This document shows, in pieces, positions 1 through 5,946 of a DNA stretch of 9,953 bases. The notes beneath the pieces were generated by a model that saw only the letters and a list, made by a program, of their open reading frames with translations, did not search any database and was not told the DNA's origin. Numbering within the stretch: position 1 is the first letter of the stretch; each line of letters opens with the position of its first letter. The position numbers and the translations under genes were made by a program. The stretch is from Thermoprotei archaeon (GTDB taxonomy: Archaea > Thermoproteota > Nitrososphaeria > Geothermarchaeales > JDFR-13): contig DQVL01000116.1 in the NCBI GenBank assembly GCA_015661745.1, forward strand, positions 1 to 9,953, given 5' to 3'.

Positions 1-444
1 ATAGCATGTACCAGGCTCCTCAAATACAATCTCAACCACTGTCTCCTCTCCAGGCTCCAGAACAACTTCTAATAAAACACCCTCTTCTTCATGATGAGTC
101 TCGAATCGTTTTTCAAATTCCTCAAGTAGATCTTCACCTGATAATCCCATATCCATCAAGCTATTTATGAGATCAAGGGCTTCGTCAGCCATTTTATCCT
201 TCATGTCAGCGGTCACTATCATAAATTCGTGTTCAAAACCGCCTACATTTCTTATCTTGAAACGTATAGTCTCCCCAACCTTAACTTTAATTGGGAATTC
301 ACCATCCTTCAACACAAATACAAAATCAGATAGTTCAACTTCATATGACTTAACCTCAGTAGCTGGGAAGAACATGAAGAAAACTAGTGCTACTAATACG
401 ACAACTACAATTGCAGAGCCAAATAGGAAGGCTCTATTAGACAT
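1..444 (-). CDS. Membrane-anchored cupredoxin (blue copper-like) protein, C-terminus cut off by window edge
   Basis: The 148 visible residues start with an uncleaved-looking anchor (residues 5-27, rich in Val, Phe and Leu). A beta-rich cupredoxin domain follows: the strand KVGETIRFKIRN, then GGFEHEFMI, in which His72 sits where plastocyanin-like proteins carry their first copper ligand. An acidic helical insertion (about 78-120, with a His-His pair) comes next, then the closing strands with PGEETVVEIVFEEPGTCY. The remaining Cys, His and Met ligands would lie just beyond position 1, so copper binding is inferred. The start ATG at 444 is fixed by a strong ribosome site four bases upstream. The gene is divergent from a heme-copper oxidoreductase operon, so a role as its extracytoplasmic electron donor is plausible but unproven. 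Cys147 in the PGTCY stretch, where Tyr or Phe is usual, may or may not be a ligand. Confidence 0.8.
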   Translation of the reverse strand, partial: MSNRAFLFGSAIVVVVLVALVFFMFFPATEVKSYEVELSDFVFVLKDGEFPIKVKVGETIRFKIRNVGGFEHEFMIVTADMKDKMADEALDLINSLMDMGLSGEDLLEEFEKRFETHHEEEGVLLEVVLEPGEETVVEIVFEEPGTCY

Positions 445-448
445 TTAC

Positions 449-456
449 ATCACCTC
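449..456 (-). promoter_or_regulatory. Ribosome binding site of the cupredoxin gene
   Basis: On the minus strand GAGGTGAT lies four bases before the ATG at 444. It matches eight bases of the archaeal anti-Shine-Dalgarno complement (GGAGGTGAT). It fixes the start and shows that this transcript is leadered. Confidence 0.75.
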
Positions 457-486
457 ATATAATGATTTGTATATAGAATATAAAAA

Positions 487-494
487 CTTTATAA
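487..494 (-). promoter_or_regulatory. Likely TATA box of the cupredoxin gene
   Basis: The minus strand reads TTATAAAG inside a TATATATTATAAAG stretch. A transcription start about 26 bases downstream, near 465, would leave a leader of roughly 20 bases that includes the strong ribosome site. AT-rich context makes exact placement uncertain. Confidence 0.45.
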
Positions 495-631
495 TATATA
501 ATTAAACCTAATATGTCTGGGATATAGGTAACTACTAATAAATACATTCGAATATATAATTTAATACTACATATCTAAGAGGATTAGCTTATATCATGCC
601 TAAATTATTAGGGGTGCTCCTTATACATTTG

Positions 632-639
632 TTTAAAAG
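632..639 (+). promoter_or_regulatory. Likely TATA box of the heme-copper operon
   Basis: TTTAAAAG is centred 26 bases before the ATG at 662, the standard archaeal TATA-to-start distance for a leaderless or near-leaderless mRNA. It lies inside the longer reading that begins at 596 and so argues for the 662 start. A second AT-rich candidate (about 551-563) could serve the 596 start. GGGTTGAT at 651-658 is a weak ribosome-site match. Confidence 0.45.
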
Positions 640-661
640 TATATATTTTTGGGTTGATAGT

Positions 662-1228
662 ATGTATTTGCAGCAAATAGTAGAAATATTTTATATTTCA
701 CTCATCACAGTATACATTATATTCATTACCACTTTCATATACATCACAGCCAAAGGTAAAAGAGAGATTGCAACGGATGGAGGCAGTAAAAACCATGGGG
801 GGATAGAGAAGTCGGAGAAGATTTGGCTAGGAGCCTTATTCATAATAGCTGTGATAGGTAACATAATATTTTTATCTCCTATAATCCCCTCTATCCAATA
901 TAACTTATATACATCTGAGGAGCCTGTTAAGACTATAGAGATAATCATTGAAGATCATGAATTTATACTCCCTGAAAACCCGATTAAGCTTCCCCTTGGT
1001 GAACCTATAGAGTTTAAAGTATACTCTAATGATCTCACCTATGGATTTGGTGTATTTAGAGAAGATGGTACAATGGTCTTCCAGATGCAGGTGGTACCTG
1101 GATATGAAAATAGGATTGTTTGGATCTTCGATGAGCCTGGAGTATATACAATTAGAAGTACTGAATACAGTGGTCCGGAACATCCATATATGGTTCTATA
1201 TGATGTAATCGTCGTCGGGGGTGATTAA
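662..1228 (+). CDS. Heme-copper oxidoreductase subunit II with a degenerate CuA site
   Basis: The 188-residue product has two membrane helices (about 8-28 and 54-76) and a cupredoxin domain (about 90-188), the layout of cytochrome oxidase subunit II. It lies directly before subunit I. The motif that normally supplies CuA ligands (C-x-E/Q-x-C-x3-H-x2-M) reads STEYSGPEHPYM at 166-177. Both Cys are Ser (166, 170), while Glu168, His174 and Met177 remain. The upstream His, as in the HGF motif of ba3 oxidase, is Tyr127 in TYGFGVF. A binuclear CuA centre is therefore not expected, as in quinol oxidase subunit II. An in-frame ATG at 596 would add 22 residues; 662 is preferred because of the TATA box at 632-639, though 596 has its own AT-rich upstream box. 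Family assignment is firm; electron donor is inferred. Confidence 0.82.
   Translation: MYLQQIVEIFYISLITVYIIFITTFIYITAKGKREIATDGGSKNHGGIEKSEKIWLGALFIIAVIGNIIFLSPIIPSIQYNLYTSEEPVKTIEIIIEDHEFILPENPIKLPLGEPIEFKVYSNDLTYGFGVFREDGTMVFQMQVVPGYENRIVWIFDEPGVYTIRSTEYSGPEHPYMVLYDVIVVGGD
1220..1225 (+). promoter_or_regulatory. Ribosome binding site of subunit I
   Basis: GGTGAT ends just before the subunit II stop codon and lies five bases before the ATG at 1231. This indicates coupled translation of one mRNA and fixes the subunit I start. Confidence 0.7.
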
Positions 1229-1230
1229 AC

Positions 1231-2766
1231 ATGGGACTAGGATATAGAGAGAAGCTTGCCTTGAGATATGTATTGGCCGGTGTATTCTGGCTTGGTGTAG
1301 CCGGTATAGAAGGAATCTTGATGAGAGCTAGGCTACTCGGTTATATAAGTGATTTCTACCATCCAGAAGAATATTATGCGGTTATGACTGTCCATCCCTA
1401 TGTAGGGATATATGGATGGGCATACATGGCGGTAATGGGTGCATTCTACTACCTAGTCCCCCTCGTACTCAAGAAGAATCTCTATAGTGAACGGGTAGCA
1501 AACATATCCTTTTGGACAATGTTCTTCGGTGTATTAATTACATGGTTGTCTGGATTCGTATTCAAATTCTCAGCTTTATATACATTGTATTGGCCCCTCC
1601 CTGTAATGGAGTATCCCGCCAATTCAACCCTGGTATTTAGTATAGGTACTATAATGATATTTGCATCAGTCCTAGCATTCTTCTTTAACATGTTCGCCAC
1701 GATATTCCTACCTGCAAGGGGTGCGGGCGGAGCCGGTTATGTAGCTAAGGAATTACTTACTCTAGCATTTAACCTAGACAAGTTGAAGGCTAAGACTAAG
1801 GGTATCAAGGAATACCTCCCCAGAGTATATACATATCCAGTGTTCGTCGTTGGAGTATTTAGGGGATGTGTAGATACTACTTTAAACGCTATTGTAATGG
1901 CTGGAATATCAGTTATACTTGGGGTATACTCAATAGCCAATTTAATTGGTTCAGCAATCCCAGCTACAGTAATAGACCCATTGATATATAAAAACGTATA
2001 TTGGTGGGGACTAGATCTAATAGCCGATGGAAACGTATTGATATTTACAGCCGCGGTATGGTATTTCCTAGTGCCACAACTAGTGGGTAGAGATTTATTT
2101 GGAGAATCTCTAGTTAGGACTGTGATACTGGCGGATCTAGTTATATCACTATTTGTATGGAATCACCATATGCTAGCTGATACTCCACAACCATTCATCC
2201 TACAGATACAGGGGCAGATCTTTACATGGGGAGAGCTTATAACTATGGGCTTGACCATGTTCGCCGTTCTAATGACGATATGGTATGCAAGACCCGTTAA
2301 ATACTCTCCAGCTTTACTAGCAATAGTATTATCTATCCTAGGCTATGCAATCGGTGGATCAGCAGGTATACTCCAGGCGAATTATGCATTAAATAGATAC
2401 TTCCATAATACACAGTGGATAATCGGTATCCACGGTCATATACAGCTACTTGCAGGTCTAAGCCTAACAATATTTGCAGCTATATATGCAGCTGCACCCT
2501 TGATAACAGGTAAAGAGATGGATAGAAAACTTGCATATATAAGTATAGTGGCATTCTTTGTAGGGGCTGTAGTAATGGGTCTAGCCATGGGGTTAGCCGG
2601 TGTAAGTGGCATGTTGAGGAGGACGCTATACTTCAATGGCGAATATTTTGGATATATGGCTGTAGCCATGGTTGGAGCCTTAACAATGGCCTTCGGATAT
2701 CTAACCTTCATATACAACTTCGTCAAGACCTATGGATTCAAAACAGTGATTAACATCTTTAAGTAG
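1231..2766 (+). CDS. Heme-copper oxidoreductase subunit I, nitric oxide reductase-like variant with Asp-x3-Asp in helix VI
   Basis: The 511-residue polytopic protein has about 12 membrane helices. His55 (TVHPYVGIYGW, helix II) and His403 fit the low-spin heme ligands, and His401 (IHGHIQLL, helix X) the high-spin heme. His312-His313 (WNHHML, helix VII) are two of the three usual CuB/FeB ligands. The helix VI motif, WWGLDLIADGN at 258-268, has Asp262 where oxygen reductases and nitric oxide reductases carry His. Asp266 lies at the position of the cross-linked Tyr of B-type oxygen reductases, or of the Glu in cNOR (HLWVE). The enzyme is therefore unlikely to be a canonical oxygen reductase; a nitric oxide reductase-like reaction is inferred. 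A charged insertion of about 40 residues (162-201) separates helices IV and V. The gene follows subunit II by two bases. No subunit III is seen. Confidence 0.85.
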   Translation: MGLGYREKLALRYVLAGVFWLGVAGIEGILMRARLLGYISDFYHPEEYYAVMTVHPYVGIYGWAYMAVMGAFYYLVPLVLKKNLYSERVANISFWTMFFGVLITWLSGFVFKFSALYTLYWPLPVMEYPANSTLVFSIGTIMIFASVLAFFFNMFATIFLPARGAGGAGYVAKELLTLAFNLDKLKAKTKGIKEYLPRVYTYPVFVVGVFRGCVDTTLNAIVMAGISVILGVYSIANLIGSAIPATVIDPLIYKNVYWWGLDLIADGNVLIFTAAVWYFLVPQLVGRDLFGESLVRTVILADLVISLFVWNHHMLADTPQPFILQIQGQIFTWGELITMGLTMFAVLMTIWYARPVKYSPALLAIVLSILGYAIGGSAGILQANYALNRYFHNTQWIIGIHGHIQLLAGLSLTIFAAIYAAAPLITGKEMDRKLAYISIVAFFVGAVVMGLAMGLAGVSGMLRRTLYFNGEYFGYMAVAMVGALTMAFGYLTFIYNFVKTYGFKTVINIFK

Positions 2767-2781
2767 ATCCAACCCCCTCCA

Positions 2782-2789
2782 TTTTTTTT
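2782..2789 (+). terminator. T-run terminator after the heme-copper operon
   Basis: Eight consecutive T on the plus strand, 15 bases after the subunit I stop, fit an archaeal intrinsic terminator. The run also touches the stop codon of the convergent minus-strand gene, so the two transcripts end back to back. Confidence 0.55.
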
Positions 2790-3213
2790 ATCTAGATAGG
2801 ATAATCATAATCAATAAAACTATATACCCTATCAATATACTTGATATTCCTACAAAGAAGTATAGTGGTGCAGTAATTGCTACCCACAATGCAAATCCAT
2901 ATATACTATCTAAACCAAGTAGAAACCCAATTAAAACACTTAATAAAACACCCAATATAAGCGATATAACAGAGGATATAAACGCAGTTTTAAAGGCTAA
3001 TCTAAACCCCCTAACAAATATAGGTGATAGAAGACCTGCGAAGAAAGCAGGTATATACGACAATATAAGCATAAAAATAAGAAGTGTATCATCATCTAAA
3101 CCTCCAAGAATAAGTTTTTCATACTCAAACCCCAAACCAGTCAAACCTATATAGAGAGATACTAATAAAAACACGATTAATGATATTGTCGACGGAATAA
3201 AATATTCTCTCAT
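2788..3213 (-). CDS. Small four-helix membrane protein of unknown function
   Basis: I do not recognise a family. The 141-residue product has an N-terminal helix (about 7-27), an acidic loop with LGGLDDDTLL, and three further hydrophobic segments (about 45-68, 75-101 and 106-139). It has no Cys and no obvious enzymatic motif. The pattern of Gly and Ser in the helices resembles small DUF-type archaeal membrane proteins. The start ATG at 3213 is supported by GGAGGG six bases upstream. It converges with the heme-copper operon, so it is not co-transcribed with it, and a functional link is not implied. A real gene is likely because the frame is fully open, the composition is membrane-like and the ribosome site is good. 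Confidence 0.7.
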   Translation of the reverse strand: MREYFIPSTISLIVFLLVSLYIGLTGLGFEYEKLILGGLDDDTLLIFMLILSYIPAFFAGLLSPIFVRGFRLAFKTAFISSVISLILGVLLSVLIGFLLGLDSIYGFALWVAITAPLYFFVGISSILIGYIVLLIMIILSR

Positions 3214-3219
3214 TGTATA

Positions 3220-3225
3220 CCCTCC
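3220..3225 (-). promoter_or_regulatory. Ribosome binding site of the small membrane protein gene
   Basis: GGAGGG on the minus strand lies six bases before the ATG at 3213 and supports that start. No convincing TATA box was found just upstream of it. Confidence 0.5.
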
Positions 3226-3343
3226 ATACAGATTAGTATATCATAGCATGCATATGGCGATACATTAGTTTCATATATTGTGGCTCAGAGTCGCTTCAAT
3301 ATCTTCATACAAACCGTCAAGCAGCCACCGCCTCATCATCACC

Positions 3344-3480
3344 ATGAACTGCCCCGTCCTTACGGACGGAGCCTCCCCCGTTCCATGCTGGCCCCCGCCA
3401 GCACCTCATCTGGGGGTCTGGGGGGTTCACAACTCCCCCATCCCACGCCTCTCGTTAAGGCATGGGCTACTCAAGCCATC
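3344..3480 (-). mobile_element. Probable right end and omega-RNA-like scaffold of an IS200/IS605-family element (relic)
   Basis: This block is clearly richer in G and C than its AT-rich surroundings and packs four hairpins on the minus strand: a 9-bp stem (3442-3450 with 3458-3466), a bulged stem (3421-3439), a 7-bp stem with a four-base loop (3386-3392 with 3397-3403), and a 6-bp stem with a GTAA tetraloop (3354-3359 with 3364-3369). The last is followed by GGGGCAGTTCAT, ending at 3344. A G+C-rich hairpin followed by a GGGG-x-TTCAT-like end recalls the right ends of archaeal IS605 elements, whose 3' region also encodes the TnpB guide RNA. No tnpA or intact tnpB is present, so this would be a remnant or a non-autonomous copy. 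Assignment rests on recalled pattern, not a search. An unrelated structured RNA is the alternative. Confidence 0.5.
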
Positions 3481-3618
3481 ATTCTCAACGGGAACATCCC
3501 AGAAAATCCAATGTTTATAGAAATATTTAAAACCATCGCCTCCACCCCATTTATTCTGAAGAGGTCTTGCAAGCAACAAGAAGATAAAATTAATACTATA
3601 GATATGTCTAGATTTAGT
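3427..3618 (-). pseudogene. Possible tnpB C-terminal remnant
   Basis: On the minus strand a frame of 63 codons without an ATG runs from an upstream TAA (3619-3621) to a TGA at 3427-3429. Its end reads PVENDGLSSPCLNERRGMGEL, a low-complexity tail of the type I associate with the last codons of archaeal tnpB genes that overlap the guide RNA. The RuvC motifs and zinc-finger Cys pairs of TnpB are absent, and the part before about 3540 shows nothing recognisable. If correct, most of tnpB has been deleted. The plus-strand frames across the same DNA are Pro- and His-rich shadows. Confidence is low. Confidence 0.33.
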
Positions 3619-3655
3619 TTACATATTGAAGACGTCTATATCATACTTAATTAAT

Positions 3656-3663
3656 AATTTATG
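3656..3663 (+). promoter_or_regulatory. Possible TATA box of the terC operon
   Basis: AATTTATG in an AT-rich stretch would place the transcription start near 3684. This leaves a short leader with a GGTTGA ribosome-like site (3689-3694) before the ATG at 3700. The assignment is tentative because the surroundings are uniformly AT-rich. Confidence 0.35.
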
Positions 3664-3699
3664 TTGATTATTAGATTTCTACCGTTAGGTTGAAGTATT

Positions 3700-4671
3700 A
3701 TGGCTGCTGATGAGATGGTCATGGATGGATTGGATCTACTGACTCTAGAATTTTGGATAATATATCATATAGTCATAGCTATATTCATCGCTATAGACCT
3801 ATGGGTTGCTATGAGGAGAGAGGAGCTAACATTTAGGGATGCTACATTATGGAGTATAATCTGGATAGTAGTTGGGGTGGCATGGGGCGGTATAGTATAT
3901 ATGCTCATGGGTCTTGAAGCATTGGGACTATATATGGCTGCATATCTTATAGAGAAGCTATTAAGTATGGATAACCTATTTGTATTCGCCATAATATTCT
4001 CATATTTCGCTGTCGAAGCCAAGATACAGCCTCTAGTCCTATATATAGGCATTATAACAGCTGTAATCTTTAGGGCACTCTTTATATATGGAGGTATATT
4101 AATTATAGAGATGTTCCACTTCTCCATAGTAATTTTTGGGGCGGTCCTTCTATATAGTGGATATAAATTGACTAAGGAGAGACATGTCAGTATAGATCCC
4201 GGTAGAAACCCTATAGTTAAAATGGCAAGGAGATTTATTCCGATAACAGATAGGTATTATGGAAGAAAATTCATTATTAGGAATAATGGTAAACTCTTTT
4301 TCACACCATTGATACTAGTACTTATAACAATTGAGACCACAGACATAATATTTGCTGTAGATAGTATACCAGCCGTCTTAGCTATAACAACCAACTTCTT
4401 TATAGCCTATACATCAAATATTTCAGCTGTTTTAGGGCTGAGGGCTTTATACTCGTTAATATCATTGACAGTATTAAAGTTTAGATATGTAAGTAAAGGA
4501 TTATCTATAATACTTGTATATCTAGGTATAAAGATGATCCTCTCCGGACTAGAGATATATACTATACCTACAACCATATCCGTAACGATAGTGATGTCAA
4601 TACTAATAGGATCGGTTGTATTATCACTATTGAAGGGGGATGGAAGTAGTCAAAGTAATAAATCTATCTAA
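3700..4671 (+). CDS. TerC/Alx family integral membrane protein (probable metal ion exporter)
   Basis: The 323-residue protein has about eight to nine membrane helices. It carries the conserved TerC family blocks: EKLLSMDN at 85-92, ETTDIIFAVDSIPA at 212-225, and TSNISAVLGLRALY at 238-251. The acidic residues within the membrane (Glu85, Asp91, Asp215, Asp221) are those typical of the family. Bacterial relatives (Alx, MntX-like and TerC proteins) are linked to Mn2+ export and tellurite resistance; transport of Mn2+ or a similar divalent ion is inferred here. A central cytoplasmic loop (about 156-200) is basic. The gene appears first in an operon; the next gene (ABC ATPase) begins 32 bases before this one ends. 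Met6 and Met8 are alternative starts, but ATG 3700 has a fair ribosome site. Confidence 0.88.
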   Translation: MAADEMVMDGLDLLTLEFWIIYHIVIAIFIAIDLWVAMRREELTFRDATLWSIIWIVVGVAWGGIVYMLMGLEALGLYMAAYLIEKLLSMDNLFVFAIIFSYFAVEAKIQPLVLYIGIITAVIFRALFIYGGILIIEMFHFSIVIFGAVLLYSGYKLTKERHVSIDPGRNPIVKMARRFIPITDRYYGRKFIIRNNGKLFFTPLILVLITIETTDIIFAVDSIPAVLAITTNFFIAYTSNISAVLGLRALYSLISLTVLKFRYVSKGLSIILVYLGIKMILSGLEIYTIPTTISVTIVMSILIGSVVLSLLKGDGSSQSNKSI

Positions 4672-5257
4672 GTCTATCGGAATCAAAAATATTTTAAATA
4701 ATGTCACATTAATCCTCCATAGAGGTGAGAGACTAAATATATATGGTAGAGAAGGTTCTGGAAAGACTATACTCATAAAATGCTTATTAGATTTGGTGAT
4801 AAGGGATGGAGGTTCGATATCCATTTTTGGGTATGACCCACTAAACTATAGAGAGGAGATACTCAAACAAGTAGGGTATATACCACAGAATGTATATATA
4901 AGGACACGGCTAAATCTAGGCGATATATTAGATGTTATTCATAATCTATATGAAGAGAGGTATGGCCTGCTTGAGGAGTTAGGTTTAATAGGATATATTG
5001 ACGAAGATGTTAGAAAACTAAACTATGAACATCTAATTAGATTATATACATATATAGCACTTGCCAAGGAACCTAAATTAATAATTATAGATGATATTGA
5101 GACGAAGATAGATGGGAAATCCCTATATCTAATCCGAAGATATATAGATAGAAATAATATAACGTTAATAACTACATCTAGGAATCCGTCTAACGTACTT
5201 GGTGAATATATACATGCACTACTAGATGGAGGGGGGCTCCATCAATATCCAGGGTGA
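4640..5257 (+). CDS. ABC transporter ATP-binding protein with degenerate catalytic motifs
   Basis: The 205-residue nucleotide-binding domain has Walker A GREGSGKT (36-43), a Q-loop VGYIPQN (Gln83) and Walker B LIIIDD (147-152). Three motifs are altered: the LSGGQ signature is replaced by LNYEH (127-131), the catalytic Glu after Walker B is Asp152, and the H-loop His is Ser180 (ITTSRNP). ATP binding looks intact, but hydrolysis may be slow or depend on the fold in an unusual way. The size and the pairing with a six-helix permease match two-gene exporters, for example the ABC-2 or CcmAB types; the substrate is unknown. The start lies inside terC (32-base overlap), with a purine run directly against the ATG and no good alternative downstream. 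The next gene begins at the stop codon, so the two are co-translated. Confidence 0.82.
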   Translation: MEVVKVINLSKSIGIKNILNNVTLILHRGERLNIYGREGSGKTILIKCLLDLVIRDGGSISIFGYDPLNYREEILKQVGYIPQNVYIRTRLNLGDILDVIHNLYEERYGLLEELGLIGYIDEDVRKLNYEHLIRLYTYIALAKEPKLIIIDDIETKIDGKSLYLIRRYIDRNNITLITTSRNPSNVLGEYIHALLDGGGLHQYPG

Positions 5258-5258
5258 T
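5253..5258 (+). promoter_or_regulatory. Ribosome binding site that decides the permease start
   Basis: GGTGAT, overlapping the TGA stop of the ATPase gene, is seven bases before the ATG at 5266. This favours ATG 5266 over the GTG at 5254, which lies within the site itself. Confidence 0.6.
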
Positions 5259-5265
5259 AAATCGT

Positions 5266-5946
5266 ATGTATGAACTGCTTACACTGATAACAATGGCTAT
5301 TGCCAAAGACTATAAAATTATATCAATATTCACAATGGTGACGTTGCTAGCCATCCTAAAGATCTTTGGTTTAATAGTATACCCTCATGAAACACTTATG
5401 ATCATAAATATAGTTTTACTTATACTACTAATAACAACTCTTACATATAGACTCAGGAGTATAAAGAATGGACTTAAAGAAATATATTATTCCCTACCAT
5501 ATCGTAGGGAATCCATGTATATATCTGAAGTACTTATTTCAGTGATATCTATATCAGTCTTTAATACAATATTAGTATTTACCCATGACTCTGGTATTGA
5601 TTTAAATATATATATCTATACAGTGCTTCTACCATCAATATTCTTGGGTGTTACAATAGTTAATATTAGTGATGATAAAAAGAAAAATACTATACAGTGG
5701 CTATTAGCCATATTTTTGATCCCATTCACATTGGAACTTAGTCTATATATATTGGCTTGGGATGTCTATTCCAACGTATATTGGATATTTAATCTACTTC
5801 CCCATGAAATTTATTTATCCTTAAATCAAGTGAAGACATTCATAAGTTTTTTGAATATTGGATATAACATATTCATTTACATTATATATCTATTTGCATC
5901 GTTTTATATAGGGCTCTATATCAGAATGGAAAAGGATGTTCTTTAA
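5266..5946 (+). CDS. Six-helix membrane protein, probable ABC-2-type permease partner
   Basis: The 226-residue product has about six hydrophobic segments (roughly 18-38, 44-62, 84-104, 114-133, 144-164 and 196-218). After the second helix comes LRSIKNGLKEIYYSLPYRRE. This resembles the loop of ABC-2 and CcmB-like permeases (E/K-x-G-x-L-x-x-L-x-x-S/L-P-x-x-R), which contacts the ATPase. Together with its position immediately after an ABC ATPase of CcmA-like size, this supports a two-component exporter. The substrate is unknown, and sequence similarity is too low for a named family. A GTG at 5254 would add four residues, but ATG 5266 has the better ribosome site. The stop TAA shares the palindrome TTAA with the stop of the convergent adenylyltransferase gene. 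Confidence 0.68.
   Translation: MYELLTLITMAIAKDYKIISIFTMVTLLAILKIFGLIVYPHETLMIINIVLLILLITTLTYRLRSIKNGLKEIYYSLPYRRESMYISEVLISVISISVFNTILVFTHDSGIDLNIYIYTVLLPSIFLGVTIVNISDDKKKNTIQWLLAIFLIPFTLELSLYILAWDVYSNVYWIFNLLPHEIYLSLNQVKTFISFLNIGYNIFIYIIYLFASFYIGLYIRMEKDVL

Larger units (their letters stand above)
3214..3699. other. Intergenic stretch without an intact gene
   Basis: Besides the GC-rich IS605-like block, this 486-base stretch holds the ribosome site of the minus-strand membrane protein (3220-3225), a loose GTGGCT/AGCCAC inverted pair (3280-3285 with 3323-3328), and AT-rich DNA leading into the TerC gene (about 3545-3699). No tRNA, rRNA or CRISPR repeat was seen. Confidence 0.6.

Noticed and set aside
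596..661. N-terminal extension of subunit II from an upstream ATG
   Set aside because: It adds 22 residues with an extra hydrophobic stretch unusual for the family, and the best TATA box (632-639) lies inside it. It remains possible, because an AT-rich box lies at 551-563.
3278..3654. Two overlapping plus-strand open frames rich in Pro, Ser and His
   Set aside because: They lie antisense to the GC-rich hairpin block, have low-complexity products with no ribosome site and match no family I know. They are best explained by the structured DNA on the minus strand.
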